Origin: CAWICD01 sp052267165
GTDB lineage: Bacteria > Vulcanimicrobiota > Vulcanimicrobiia > Vulcanimicrobiales > Vulcanimicrobiaceae
Assembly (NCBI GenBank): GCA_052267165.1
Contig: JBKQHO010000064.1
Span: 21,576 to 85,575 of the forward strand
Direction: 5' to 3'
Length of the DNA: 64,000 nucleotides
Positions within the stretch are counted from its first letter, which is position 1, and the number at the start of each line of letters is the position of its first letter. Of the stretch, positions 44,351 through 52,104 are shown piece by piece. Made by a program: the position numbers and the translations under genes. The notes below the pieces were generated by a model. It saw nothing but the letters and a program-made list of their open reading frames with translations, searched no databases and was not told where the DNA came from.

Positions 44351-44476
44351 TTGGACTGCCGTGCGGCGCGACCGGGCCGGCATCCTTCCCGGCGCGGTCC
44401 GGACGGAAAGCAGACGGTGCGAAGACGTTCGGCTTGATAGGCTGAGGGCACGAACTCGAGCTAAGGAGCCGCCGCC

Positions 44477-44623
44477 ATGCAGAACACCCCGACCGCGAAC
44501 CTGCCCTTCCAGACGACGCTCAGGCTGCGCCCCGAGCCCGCTCCCCGCCGCTTCGAGTCCGAAACGCCCCCGCCGGCCGTCTCCGCCGCCCGTCTGCGCC
44601 GGCTTGCCCTCCTCGTCTTCTAG
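44477..44623 (+). CDS. Small ORF (48 aa) with strong ribosome binding site
   Basis: ATG 44477 lies 8 nt after AAGGAG (44463-44468), one of the best ribosome sites in the window. The 48-residue product is Arg/Pro-rich (LRLRPEPAPRR) with a hydrophobic C-terminus (RLRRLALLVF). It resembles nothing I know. It sits 58 nt before the PfkB kinase gene on the same strand and may be a leader or a small membrane-associated protein. Only the ribosome site and clean termination support it. Confidence 0.45.
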   Translation: MQNTPTANLPFQTTLRLRPEPAPRRFESETPPPAVSAARLRRLALLVF

Positions 44624-44681
44624 CCTCAGGGATAGAACGAGCCCAGGACGAGCCGGTCGCGGGGCGTAATAGCGCGCCCTG

Positions 44682-45731
44682 ATGACGACCCAGTCTTACG
44701 ACATCGTCGGGATCGGCAATGCCATCGTCGACGTCATCGCCACCGCCGACGACGCTTTCCTCGCCCGCCACGGCATGGCCAAGGGCTCGATGATGCTGAT
44801 CGACGAGCTCCGCGCCGAAGCCATCTACGCCGACATGGGGCCCGCGGTTGAATCCTCAGGGGGCTCCGCGGCCAACACGATCGCCGGCATTGCCTCGCTG
44901 GGCGGCCGGACCGCCTACATCGGCAAAGTCCGCGACGACCTGCTCGGCCGCGCTTTCCGCCACGACATCACGGCGGCCGGCGCGACCTTTCGAACCCCGC
45001 CCGCCGGCGACGGACCGGCGACCGCTCGCTGCCTCATCTTCGTGACCCCGGACGCGCAACGCACGATGAACACGTTCCTCGGCGCATGCGTCAGCTTAGG
45101 CCCGAGCGACATCGACGCGGCTCTCGTCGAGTCCGCGCAGGTCACCTATCTCGAAGGCTATCTCTACGATGAGCCGCAGGCCCAGGAAGCCTTCCATCGC
45201 GCGTCCGCGCTGGCACATGCCGCCGGCCGAAAGGTGAGCCTCTCGCTGTCGGACGCGTTCTGCGTGAAGCGCCACCGCGACGCGTTCCTCAATCTCGTCC
45301 ATCAGCACGTCGACGTCTTGTTCGCGAACGAGGCCGAGGTGCTCGCCCTCTTCGAGACCGACCGGCTCGAGAGCGCGGTCGCGCAGCTGCGCAACTGCAC
45401 CGACATCGCCGCCGTGACGCTCGGCGCAAGCGGTTCGCTCGTCGTCTCGCGCGACGAGCTGATCGAGGTTCCCGCGATCCCGATCCCGAGCGTCGTCGAT
45501 ACGACCGGCGCGGGCGATCTCTACGCGGCCGGCTTCTTGCATGGCCTGACCACGGGCGCCCCGCTCGTGCAGTGCGGCCGGCTCGGCAGCTTCGCCGCGG
45601 CCGAGATCATCAGCCACGTCGGCGCGCGCCCCCAAACCGTGCTCAAAGACTTCGTCGAACGCGCCTCGCGCGAACCCGAAGCGTTCTTTGCGGAATACTT
45701 CTACGTCGAAGAACGGATCGAACTCGGCTAA
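44682..45731 (+). CDS. PfkB-family carbohydrate/adenosine kinase
   Basis: 349 aa. PfkB motif 1 (SSGGSAANTIAGIASLGG) and motif 2 with the catalytic Asp (VVDTTGAGDLYAAGFLHG) are both present. The N-terminal DIVGIGNAIVDVIA and the length fit the adenosine kinase-like branch found in many alphaproteobacteria, which phosphorylates adenosine or another nucleoside. The sugar-kinase branch (ribokinase, fructokinase) remains possible. It converges with the MBL gene with 12 nt between stops. Confidence 0.9.
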   Translation: MTTQSYDIVGIGNAIVDVIATADDAFLARHGMAKGSMMLIDELRAEAIYADMGPAVESSGGSAANTIAGIASLGGRTAYIGKVRDDLLGRAFRHDITAAGATFRTPPAGDGPATARCLIFVTPDAQRTMNTFLGACVSLGPSDIDAALVESAQVTYLEGYLYDEPQAQEAFHRASALAHAAGRKVSLSLSDAFCVKRHRDAFLNLVHQHVDVLFANEAEVLALFETDRLESAVAQLRNCTDIAAVTLGASGSLVVSRDELIEVPAIPIPSVVDTTGAGDLYAAGFLHGLTTGAPLVQCGRLGSFAAAEIISHVGARPQTVLKDFVERASREPEAFFAEYFYVEERIELG

Positions 45732-45743
45732 CCTTTAGCTCGG

Positions 45744-46562
45744 TTAGAAGAACGGGTTGTGGGCCTTCTCCAGGGCGATCGTCGTCGCAGGGCCGTGACC
45801 GGGCATGACCACGGTTTCGTCGTCGAGGCGGAAGAGTTTCGTGGTGATGCTCTCGAGGATGTCGCGGTACGTGCTGAGGTCGCCGTACGCGCCGCCGACA
45901 CTGCCGGCGAACAGCGTGTCGCCGCTGAAGAGCGAGCCTTTGAACAGGAAGCACGACGAGCCGTCGGTGTGGCCCGGCGTGTGCAGCATGCGGATCGAAG
46001 CCTGGTCGCCGAAGGGCAGCTCGTCGCCGTCCACGACCGGCAGCGCGACGCGCGCCAATCCGCCGATCGCCTTCACGTCGGCTGCGTGCATCACGATCTG
46101 AGCTTGAGGAAAAGCTTTGGCGATGTCCGCGGTCGCGTCGCAGTGGTCGGCGTGCTTGTGCGTGACCAGGATGTAGCGCAGCGCGTACGGACCTTCGTTG
46201 ATCGCGTCCAGGATCGTGGCGGGGATGCCGGCCGGGTCGATGAGCGCCGCCGTTCGGCCGTCCTCGAGGAAGAAGAGGTAGCCGTTGGACGGGTGCGGAT
46301 CGTGCGGGTGATGGCGCACGTCGCTCGGCAGCGGCACCTCCGGATGCCAGCGCCGCGCGGCCGAGTCGGCGAGTTTCCCCGGGTCGAGCCGCAGGACGCG
46401 GGCGATCGCGCGCGCCTGGTCGTCGTTCGGGGCGCTGCGGCCTCGCGTCCAGGCGTCGAGCTCCTCGACGCGCAGGCCGGTCTCGCGCGCCAGCTCTTCG
46501 TCACCGATCCCGGTTCCGTTCTTCGCCTTGCGCAGGATATCGCAAAAGTCGTCCTCGAGCAT
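45744..46562 (-). CDS. Metallo-beta-lactamase fold hydrolase with N-terminal HTH
   Basis: 272 aa. The C-terminal ~200 residues are a glyoxalase II-like MBL domain: THKHADHCDA (HxHxDH), LHTPGHTDGS, LFSGDTLFAG, MPGHGP, a full dinuclear zinc set. The first ~75 residues are predicted to be a helix-turn-helix of XRE type (DEELARETGLRVEELDAW, RGRSAPNDDQARAIARVL). This fusion is unusual. ATG 46562 is taken; an ATG at 46661 would add residues without similarity. It is divergent from trxB, so it could sense thiol stress, an inference only. Confidence 0.82.
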   Translation of the reverse strand: MLEDDFCDILRKAKNGTGIGDEELARETGLRVEELDAWTRGRSAPNDDQARAIARVLRLDPGKLADSAARRWHPEVPLPSDVRHHPHDPHPSNGYLFFLEDGRTAALIDPAGIPATILDAINEGPYALRYILVTHKHADHCDATADIAKAFPQAQIVMHAADVKAIGGLARVALPVVDGDELPFGDQASIRMLHTPGHTDGSSCFLFKGSLFSGDTLFAGSVGGAYGDLSTYRDILESITTKLFRLDDETVVMPGHGPATTIALEKAHNPFF

Positions 46563-46641
46563 GAGAAGGCAATCGGCTCCGCCGGGCCGCGACCCCTGCC
46601 GCGCAACCGGGGGGAACGCGCACCCGGTCGAAAGCTGGGGA

Positions 46642-47595
46642 ATGGAACGGCTCATCATCATCGGCTCCGGCCCGGCCGGGCTGACCGCGGCGATTTACGC
46701 CGCGCGCGCGAACCTCGCGCCGCTCGTGTTTGCAGGGTACCAGTACGGCGGCCAGCTGATGCTGACGACCGAAGTGGAGAACTACCCGGGCTTCCCCAAC
46801 GGGATCATGGGGCCCGAGCTGATGGAGAGCTTTCGCACGCAAGCGGAGCGCTTCGGCGCCAAGATCGAGTTCACGGACGTGACGAGGGTCGATTTGTCGC
46901 GCCGGCCGTTCACCGTCTTGGCCGACGACGCGGAGTACGAGGCCGATAGCGTCATCGTGGCGACCGGCGCGAGCGCGCGCTGGCTCGGCATTCCGGGAGA
47001 GGAGCGTCTGCGCGGCCGCGGCGTCTCGACCTGCGCGACCTGTGACGGCGCGTTCTTCCGCGACCGGCACATCGTGGTCGTCGGCGGCGGCGACTCGGCC
47101 TTGGAAGAGGCGCTCTTTCTGACGCGCTTCGGCAGCAAGGTGACGCTGGTCCACCGTCGCGAGCAGCTACGCGCGAGCAAGATCATGGCCGACCGTGCGC
47201 TCGCGCATCCCAAGATCGACTTCATCTGGAACGCGATCGTCGAGGAAGCCAAAGGCGAGGTCCACCTGACGTCGCTCGTCTTGCGCGACGTGCGAACCGG
47301 CGAGCTCTCCGAGCTCCCGGCCGACGCGCTGTTCATCGCGATCGGCCACGATCCGAACACCGCGCTCTTCGGGGGGCAGCTCGAGCTCGACGCGCACGGC
47401 TACATCGTCTCGGACGACGGCGTGCACACCAAGGTGCCCGGCGTATTCGTCGGCGGCGACGTCTACGACGTTCGCTACAAGCAGGCGATTACCGCCGCGG
47501 GGATGGGCTGCAAAGCCGCGCTCGAAGCCGAAAAGTATCTCGAGGAGCTCGACGCCGAGCGCGCCGCGGGTGGTCTCGCCGGCGCAACGCGCTGA
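46642..47595 (+). CDS. trxB: Thioredoxin-disulfide reductase
   Basis: 317 aa, standard low-Mr TrxB. FAD motif IIGSGPAGLTAAIYAAR, redox centre STCATCDGAFF, NADPH motif VVVGGGDSALEEAL, and C-terminal FAD motif GVFVGGDVYD. It transfers NADPH electrons to thioredoxin and so would supply reducing power to thiol peroxidases such as the peroxiredoxin downstream. ATG 46642 gives the family N-terminus MERLIIIG exactly. Confidence 0.95.
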   Translation: MERLIIIGSGPAGLTAAIYAARANLAPLVFAGYQYGGQLMLTTEVENYPGFPNGIMGPELMESFRTQAERFGAKIEFTDVTRVDLSRRPFTVLADDAEYEADSVIVATGASARWLGIPGEERLRGRGVSTCATCDGAFFRDRHIVVVGGGDSALEEALFLTRFGSKVTLVHRREQLRASKIMADRALAHPKIDFIWNAIVEEAKGEVHLTSLVLRDVRTGELSELPADALFIAIGHDPNTALFGGQLELDAHGYIVSDDGVHTKVPGVFVGGDVYDVRYKQAITAAGMGCKAALEAEKYLEELDAERAAGGLAGATR

Positions 47596-47930
47596 ACTGC
47601 CTAACGTTAACGCTGCGCCCGAACGTCGCTCTCGTCGGACACAACGTTCGCGTCGCCCCCGTCGTCAGCCGTTGCCTCGGATGAAACTCCGGCCGAGCAA
47701 GCGCCCTCCTACGAGGTGAATTAGCGCGCGCAGGCGCGCTTTCATAAAACTCTAACTCGCGCGCGGCACCCGGTCGGCCGCTTGCGCGTTACGAGCGTAA
47801 CTAGCCGCGCGCACGCGCGAGCGGCCACTACGCCCGGCGTCCGTTCGGCCCCGCGCGCTGGGTGCCCGGCCACTACGTCCACGGACGCTACGGCGGTTGG
47901 CGCTGGGCCGAAGGGCACTGGTCGTAGCGC
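47596..47930 (+). other. Gap after trxB
   Basis: About 335 bases without an intact gene. It contains a GC hairpin AGCGCGC-GCAG-GCGCGCT (47723-47740) followed by TTCAT that may end the trxB message, and the gene fragment at 47805-47927. Confidence 0.6.
47805..47927 (+). pseudogene. Fragment resembling a W-x-P-G-H-W repeat exported protein
   Basis: Forty codons open between TAG 47802 and TAG 47925 encode a tail with the spaced pattern ARWVPGHYVHGRYGGWRWAE then GHWS, like the C-termini of small secreted YXWGXW/WVPGHW repeat proteins. There is no start codon or signal peptide, so it looks like a decayed 3' end. Short length makes chance possible. Confidence 0.35.
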
Positions 47931-48746
47931 TTATTCCGAGCTGCTGCGCGCGAACTGCAACGGCGTTACCACGCGAAAAGCGCCGTTCGTGAGGCGAAAG
48001 CGCACCACGCCTTTGCTCGCGCGAAGCTGCTCGAAGCCGCCGCCCGTGCAGGCGGCCGCAACCGCCTGCGCGGTGGCGTACGAGACGCCGGACTCGGCGA
48101 AGAAGCCCGGATCTTCGGCGCGGCGCAGCGTATCGATCGAGAGGAGCAACGCGCCGCGTTTCGGCGCGCTGCCGCAGCCTTCGCCGTCGCTCGCGCCGCG
48201 CAAGTCCGTTCCTTGCAAAATGGCCTGAGCTTGCGGACCGCTCGTGGCGGAGACGGTCTGCACCGAGACCGTCGAGTCGGTCTCGCCTTGACCCGTGTAA
48301 CCGGAAAGACAGAGCATCTTCTGACGGCCGCCGCCGGGAAGCGCTAGGCAATCGTCCAGCTGGCCGCCGGGAAACCACCTGACCAATTTCCAGCCGCGGT
48401 TCGTGCGCTCGAACAGGATGCCGCCGCCGAAGTTGTCGGCGTGTGGCTCGAGCATCGAGTCGTAGGTCACATACGCCTGATCGGCTGCGGGCGCGGTGAA
48501 ACTTCCATACGCAATAGCGTCTAAGGCAATGTTTCCCTCGGCGGATTGCGATTCGGGATGGCCGATCAAGTGCGCGCAGCGAAATTCTCCGCTCTCTTCG
48601 ACCGCCTTCAGGCAGACCAGCACGATGAACGTCGCGCGCTCGCTCGCGCTGAGCTTGCGGCTATCGTGGGCTGCCGGCTGCGCGCGTGCACTCGACGCGA
48701 AGAAAAGCGCGAACGCGACCAGTGCGAATGCGCGAAGCGCTTTCAC
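47931..48746 (-). CDS. Secreted protein of unknown function
   Basis: 271 aa with a Sec signal peptide (ALRAFALVAFALFFASSARA, cleavage near A-Q-P). Several cysteines in the mature part (VLVCLKAVEE, FRCAHLIGH, DDCLALPGG, MLCLSGYTG, GEGCGS, AAACTGGG) suggest disulfides. I recognise no domain. It begins 9 nt after the peroxiredoxin stop on the same strand and is probably co-transcribed with it. Confidence 0.72.
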   Translation of the reverse strand: MKALRAFALVAFALFFASSARAQPAAHDSRKLSASERATFIVLVCLKAVEESGEFRCAHLIGHPESQSAEGNIALDAIAYGSFTAPAADQAYVTYDSMLEPHADNFGGGILFERTNRGWKLVRWFPGGQLDDCLALPGGGRQKMLCLSGYTGQGETDSTVSVQTVSATSGPQAQAILQGTDLRGASDGEGCGSAPKRGALLLSIDTLRRAEDPGFFAESGVSYATAQAVAAACTGGGFEQLRASKGVVRFRLTNGAFRVVTPLQFARSSSE

Positions 48747-48755
48747 GAGCGCTCT

Positions 48756-49211
48756 TCACGCGCGGTCCGGCACGACGCCCGCGAGGATCTCATCGGTTGA
48801 GGGCATGCCGTGCTGATAGAAGGCGATCTTCCCGTCGGAGCCGATGCCCGCGACGGTCCGGTCGATGATGCCGAAGCGCCCGATGCCCAAGAATGCGCCG
48901 TAGGCGCGCGCGACGTCGAGGTCGCCGTCGACCAGCAACGGTGCATCGAGCCCGTATTTCGCGGCGAAACGCCGGTGCGATTCGGCGTTGCCGTTGTTGA
49001 CGCCGTAAACGGTGACGCCGGCGGCGGCGTAGCGGTCGCGGTCAGCACGGACCGCGGTAAGCTGGGCCTTTCAACCAGGTGTGTCGTCCATCGGGTAAAA
49101 GATTAGGACGACCGGACCGCGCTTGACCGCGCCGGCCAGATGCACGCTTTCGCCTGTGTGCGTCGGCAGGGTGAAATCGGGAGCGAGATCGCCGGCTCTG
49201 ACCTTCGGCAT
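48756..49211 (-). CDS. Peroxiredoxin (BCP type), predicted selenoprotein: Sec at codon 47
   Basis: 151 codons from ATG 49211 (AAGGAA upstream) to TGA 48756, open except for an in-frame TGA at 49073-49071 (codon 47). Both sides of it are one peroxiredoxin: AGDLAPDFTLPTHTGESVHL, VVLIFYPMDDTPG before, and KAQLTAVRADRDRYAAAGV, VYGVNN, HRRFAAKYGLDAPLLVDGD after. In BCP-type proteins the residue after TPG is the peroxidatic Cys, so TGA replaces exactly that codon. No other Cys is present. A SECIS-like hairpin follows. Family members reduce hydroperoxides with thioredoxin. The alternative is a Cys-to-stop mutation or a sequence error; selA, selB, selC and selD are not in the window. Confidence 0.72.
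49037..49073 (-). promoter_or_regulatory. UGA codon with putative bacterial SECIS hairpin
   Basis: On the minus strand TGA (49073-49071) is followed after 14 nt by CGCGGTC (49056-49050), loop CGTGCT, GACCGCG (49043-49037): 7 perfect pairs. The loop begins 22 nt after the UGA and has G in its second position. This agrees with the known bacterial SECIS model (apical loop about 16-37 nt downstream, a G in the first two loop bases). Confidence 0.6.
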
Positions 49212-49214
49212 CCG

Positions 49215-50060
49215 TTATTCCTTCAGCAGCTGCGCCAGCGCGGCGTCGAGCGTCTCGTAACGAAAGTGGTAGCCGCTCTCGAGCGTTCGTTCGGGCAATA
49301 CGCGTTGTCCTTCGAGTATGACCGAAGCAGCCTCGCCGAGCATCAGCTCGAGCGCGGGCTTCGGGACGGGAACGATGGTCGGCCGATGCACGGCCTTGCC
49401 GAGCGCTCGCGTGAAATCGGCGTTGGAGACGGGGTTCGGCGCGGTCCCGTTGAGCGCGCCGGCGGCGCCGTCAAGCGCCAGCAGATAGATCCCGACGAGA
49501 TCTTCGATGTGAATCCACGAGTACCACTGCCGGCCGCTGCCGATGATGCCGCCGGCGCCGAGCCGGAAGACCGGGAGCAGCTTGGCCAGCGCGCCCCCGT
49601 CGGTACCCAGCACCACGCCCGTGCGCACCTTGGCGACGCGCATCCCGAGCTCGGCGGCCCGGTCGGCCTCGGCTTCCCATGCGGCGCAGACCTCGGCGAG
49701 AAAGTCGTTGCCGGGCGGACTCGCCTCGGTGAACGTCGCGCCGTCGCTCGTTCCGTAGTAGCCGATCGCCGAAGCCGAGACGTAACTCGCCGGCTTTGCC
49801 TCTCGTGCGGCGAGTTGCCCGAACAGCCTGCGCGCCGCATCGACGCGGCTGGAGCGGATCTTCTCTTTGACTTGCGGCGTCCAGCGCTGGGCGACGGATT
49901 CGCCGGCCAGGTTCACGATCGCGTCGGCCCCGGTGCAGGCTTGTGCGGCTTCCGCTGGTTCGCGCAGCGAAGCGGTCGTGACCTCGTCGTTGCGAGCGCG
50001 CAGCGCAGCGACGAGATGCCGTCCGATGAACCCGGACGCTCCGATGACCGTGACCTTCAT
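49215..50060 (-). CDS. NAD-dependent epimerase, TIGR01777/YfcH family
   Basis: 281 aa. N-terminal VTVIGASGFIGRHLVAAL, then the family blocks IVNLAGESVAQRWTPQVKE, SSRVDAARRLF, YVSASAIGYYGTSDG, FLAEVCAAWEAEA, WYSWIHIEDLVG, LNGTAPNPVSNADFTRALG. This is an extended SDR of the YfcH/SDR39U1 group, whose substrate is unknown. The peroxiredoxin starts 3 nt after its stop on the same strand, so the two share an operon. Confidence 0.9.
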   Translation of the reverse strand: MKVTVIGASGFIGRHLVAALRARNDEVTTASLREPAEAAQACTGADAIVNLAGESVAQRWTPQVKEKIRSSRVDAARRLFGQLAAREAKPASYVSASAIGYYGTSDGATFTEASPPGNDFLAEVCAAWEAEADRAAELGMRVAKVRTGVVLGTDGGALAKLLPVFRLGAGGIIGSGRQWYSWIHIEDLVGIYLLALDGAAGALNGTAPNPVSNADFTRALGKAVHRPTIVPVPKPALELMLGEAASVILEGQRVLPERTLESGYHFRYETLDAALAQLLKE

Positions 50061-50065
50061 CCGCG

Positions 50066-51385
50066 TTACCGCGCGCTCGTGACGGCGTCGCTGCCGACGA
50101 TCGCCTCCAGCTCGTCGATCGTTTTGGGGATGGCGGCGGTGAGATTCTCCGGCTCGTCCGCTGTGCAGACGATGTCGTCTTCGATGCGCACGCCGATGCC
50201 TTTCCAGCGCTCGTCCACCTGGAGATCGGGCTGCACGTACAGGCCCGGCTCGACGGTCACCACGACGCCCGGCTCGAGCGCGCGATAGGTGCCGGCGACA
50301 TCGGTATACGGTCCCGCGTCGTGCACGTCGAGGCCGAGATAATGCCCGGTACGGTGCGGATAGAAATCTTGGACTTTGCCGCTTGCGAGCGCTTCGTCGA
50401 CGCTGCCCGCGAGCAGGCCGATATCGATCAGGCCTTCCGCCAGCACGCGCACGGCACGCTCGTGGTAGGCGTTGAACGAACGGCCCGGCCGGACTTCGTC
50501 GATCGCCGCGAGCTGCGCTCGCAGCACGATCTCGTAGATCGCCCGCTGCTCCGCGGAGAACCGTCCGTTGACCGGCCAGGTGCGGGTGACGTCGCTCGCG
50601 TAGAGTTCGACTTCCGCGCCGCTGTCGACCAGCACGAGGTCGCCGTCGCGCAGCGGCTCGCGATTGGTATTGTAGTGAAGTATCGTCGCGTTGCTGCCGC
50701 CGGCGACGATCGAGGTGTAGGCGACGTCGAGCGCCCCCGCCCGGCGGTAGCCGTATTCGATGATCGACTCGAGTTCGTGCTCGAAGAGTCCCGGCCGCGT
50801 CGCGCGCATGCCGGCTTCGTGTCCGGCCAGCGACGCCGCCGCGGCGCGGCGCATCAGCGCGAGCTCCTCGGACGATTTGCGCAGCCGCATCTCGTGGACG
50901 ACCGTCCCCGGCTCGACGAAGCTGGTCGGGGCGGCGCCTCCGCGCCGCGCGCGCCGGCGCGCTTCTTGCACCGCCGCGAACACGAGGCGGTCCATCGTTT
51001 CGTCCGCACCTATGTCGTAGTAGACGGTCGAGACGCCCGAGAGATAGTCCGCAAGCCTCGAGGGCAGCTCGTCGACCGGATACGCGGCGTGCATGCCGTA
51101 GTCGGTGACGGCGCCTTCGATGCCGGCACGCTTGCCCGTCCAGATCTCCTTGAGGCGGTCGCGCGGCCTCACGAACAAGACGTCGCGTTCGGCCGCATGG
51201 TGCGGAGCGATCAGCAACACCGCTTCCGGCTCGCCGAAGCCCGTCAGATAGTGGAAGTCGGAGTTCTGGCGGTACTCGTACTCGCTGTCCGCATTCCGCA
51301 CGGCGTGGCGTGCGGCCGGCAGGATGGCTACCGCTTCGCCGATCCGCCGCGCGACCTCGTCGCGCCGCTCCGCGTACATGTTCAT
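50066..51385 (-). CDS. pepP: Xaa-Pro aminopeptidase (M24B)
   Basis: 439 aa with the N-terminal aminopeptidase-P domain (YEYRQNSDFHYLTGFGEPEA) and the pita-bread M24 domain. The dimetal ligands are visible: LVDSGAE (D), SDVTRTWPV (D), GHYLGLDVHD (H), VTVEPGLY (E) and RIEDD (E). It removes N-terminal residues preceding proline in the cytoplasm. ATG 51385 has TAAGGGG upstream; the frame extends a further 26 codons without similarity. It lies 5 nt upstream of the epimerase gene and probably heads that operon. Confidence 0.93.
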   Translation of the reverse strand: MNMYAERRDEVARRIGEAVAILPAARHAVRNADSEYEYRQNSDFHYLTGFGEPEAVLLIAPHHAAERDVLFVRPRDRLKEIWTGKRAGIEGAVTDYGMHAAYPVDELPSRLADYLSGVSTVYYDIGADETMDRLVFAAVQEARRRARRGGAAPTSFVEPGTVVHEMRLRKSSEELALMRRAAAASLAGHEAGMRATRPGLFEHELESIIEYGYRRAGALDVAYTSIVAGGSNATILHYNTNREPLRDGDLVLVDSGAEVELYASDVTRTWPVNGRFSAEQRAIYEIVLRAQLAAIDEVRPGRSFNAYHERAVRVLAEGLIDIGLLAGSVDEALASGKVQDFYPHRTGHYLGLDVHDAGPYTDVAGTYRALEPGVVVTVEPGLYVQPDLQVDERWKGIGVRIEDDIVCTADEPENLTAAIPKTIDELEAIVGSDAVTSAR

Positions 51386-51487
51386 GCCCCTTAGACGTTC
51401 GCCCGGGCTGATTGGCTGCGGCCGCGGAGCGGCAAAGGAAGAGCCCGCGGTGCGCTCGCGCACGGCCGCGGGCTCGAGCGGAGCTTG

Positions 51488-51946
51488 CTAGGTAGCCGAA
51501 GGGGCGGGCGAAGCGCTTCCCTTGCGATGGTGGTGATGCTTAGCCGTTGGGCTGGCGCCCGGCACGGGGGCCGCGGCTCCGCCGGGCAGGGGCGACGCGC
51601 CGGCGGCGGGGGTGCCGTGGTGACGGTGGTGCTTGCCTATCGGGCTGGCGCCTGGGGCCGGCGTGGCGCCGGCCGTTGCTGGGCCGGAGGTCGCTTTGCT
51701 GGCTGATCCGCTCTTGGAAGCGTGGTAGCCGGCCGCTGCTGCCTTCGACTGGCACAGGTACTGACCGTTCTTGGTGTTGCCGAAGTACTTGTCGCCTTGA
51801 ACGTGATAGACCTTAGAGTTTGTGTTGCCCCAGACGACCGGATCGCCGGCCGCGCACGAGGGCTGCTGGCCGGCGGTCTGCGCTATGGCCGGAGCTGCCA
51901 GCGAAAAGAGCGCAGTCATTGCGCAAAGGATGAGACGACGCATCAA
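51488..51946 (-). CDS. Small secreted protein with His-rich tail
   Basis: 152 aa with a signal peptide (MMRRLILCAMTALFSLAAP, cleavage near A-I-A-Q). Residues ~30-75 contain a compact motif (VVWGNTNSKVYHV, GDKYFGNTKNGQYLCQSKA, AAGYHAS) like the short N-x-x-S-x-x-Y-H / Y-x-C modules in other secreted proteins. The C-terminal half is Ala/Pro/Gly/Ser with clusters HHRHH and HHHHRK that may bind metal or wall polymers. Function unknown. It is divergent from the MFS gene. Confidence 0.75.
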   Translation of the reverse strand: MMRRLILCAMTALFSLAAPAIAQTAGQQPSCAAGDPVVWGNTNSKVYHVQGDKYFGNTKNGQYLCQSKAAAAGYHASKSGSASKATSGPATAGATPAPGASPIGKHHRHHGTPAAGASPLPGGAAAPVPGASPTAKHHHHRKGSASPAPSAT

Positions 51947-52104
51947 AGACGAGACCTTTCTCGGACGTTTGCAAGTAAGGTGAAGACAATTGCGATTGCG
52001 CTTGGGTCACCGAGGACCCGCGCTCTGTAACGCATTTGACCCGCGCCTCGTCTCGGCGGCTCGAACGGTGACTTGCGGACGGACGTCGTATCAGGAAAGC
52101 CTAC

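Noticed and set aside
45728..45747. Hairpin CTAACC...GGTTAG between the PfkB and MBL stops as a bidirectional terminator
   Set aside because: Only 6 bp with an 8-nt loop and no T run; too weak to list as a feature.
48756..48938. A 60-aa separate gene starting at the internal ATG of the peroxiredoxin
   Set aside because: It is the C-terminal part of the same protein; the sequence between it and the TGA also matches peroxiredoxins.
48743..49048. 101-codon minus-strand frame inside the peroxiredoxin
   Set aside because: It is frame-shifted relative to the peroxiredoxin and has no similarity; the correct frame is the one interrupted by TGA.
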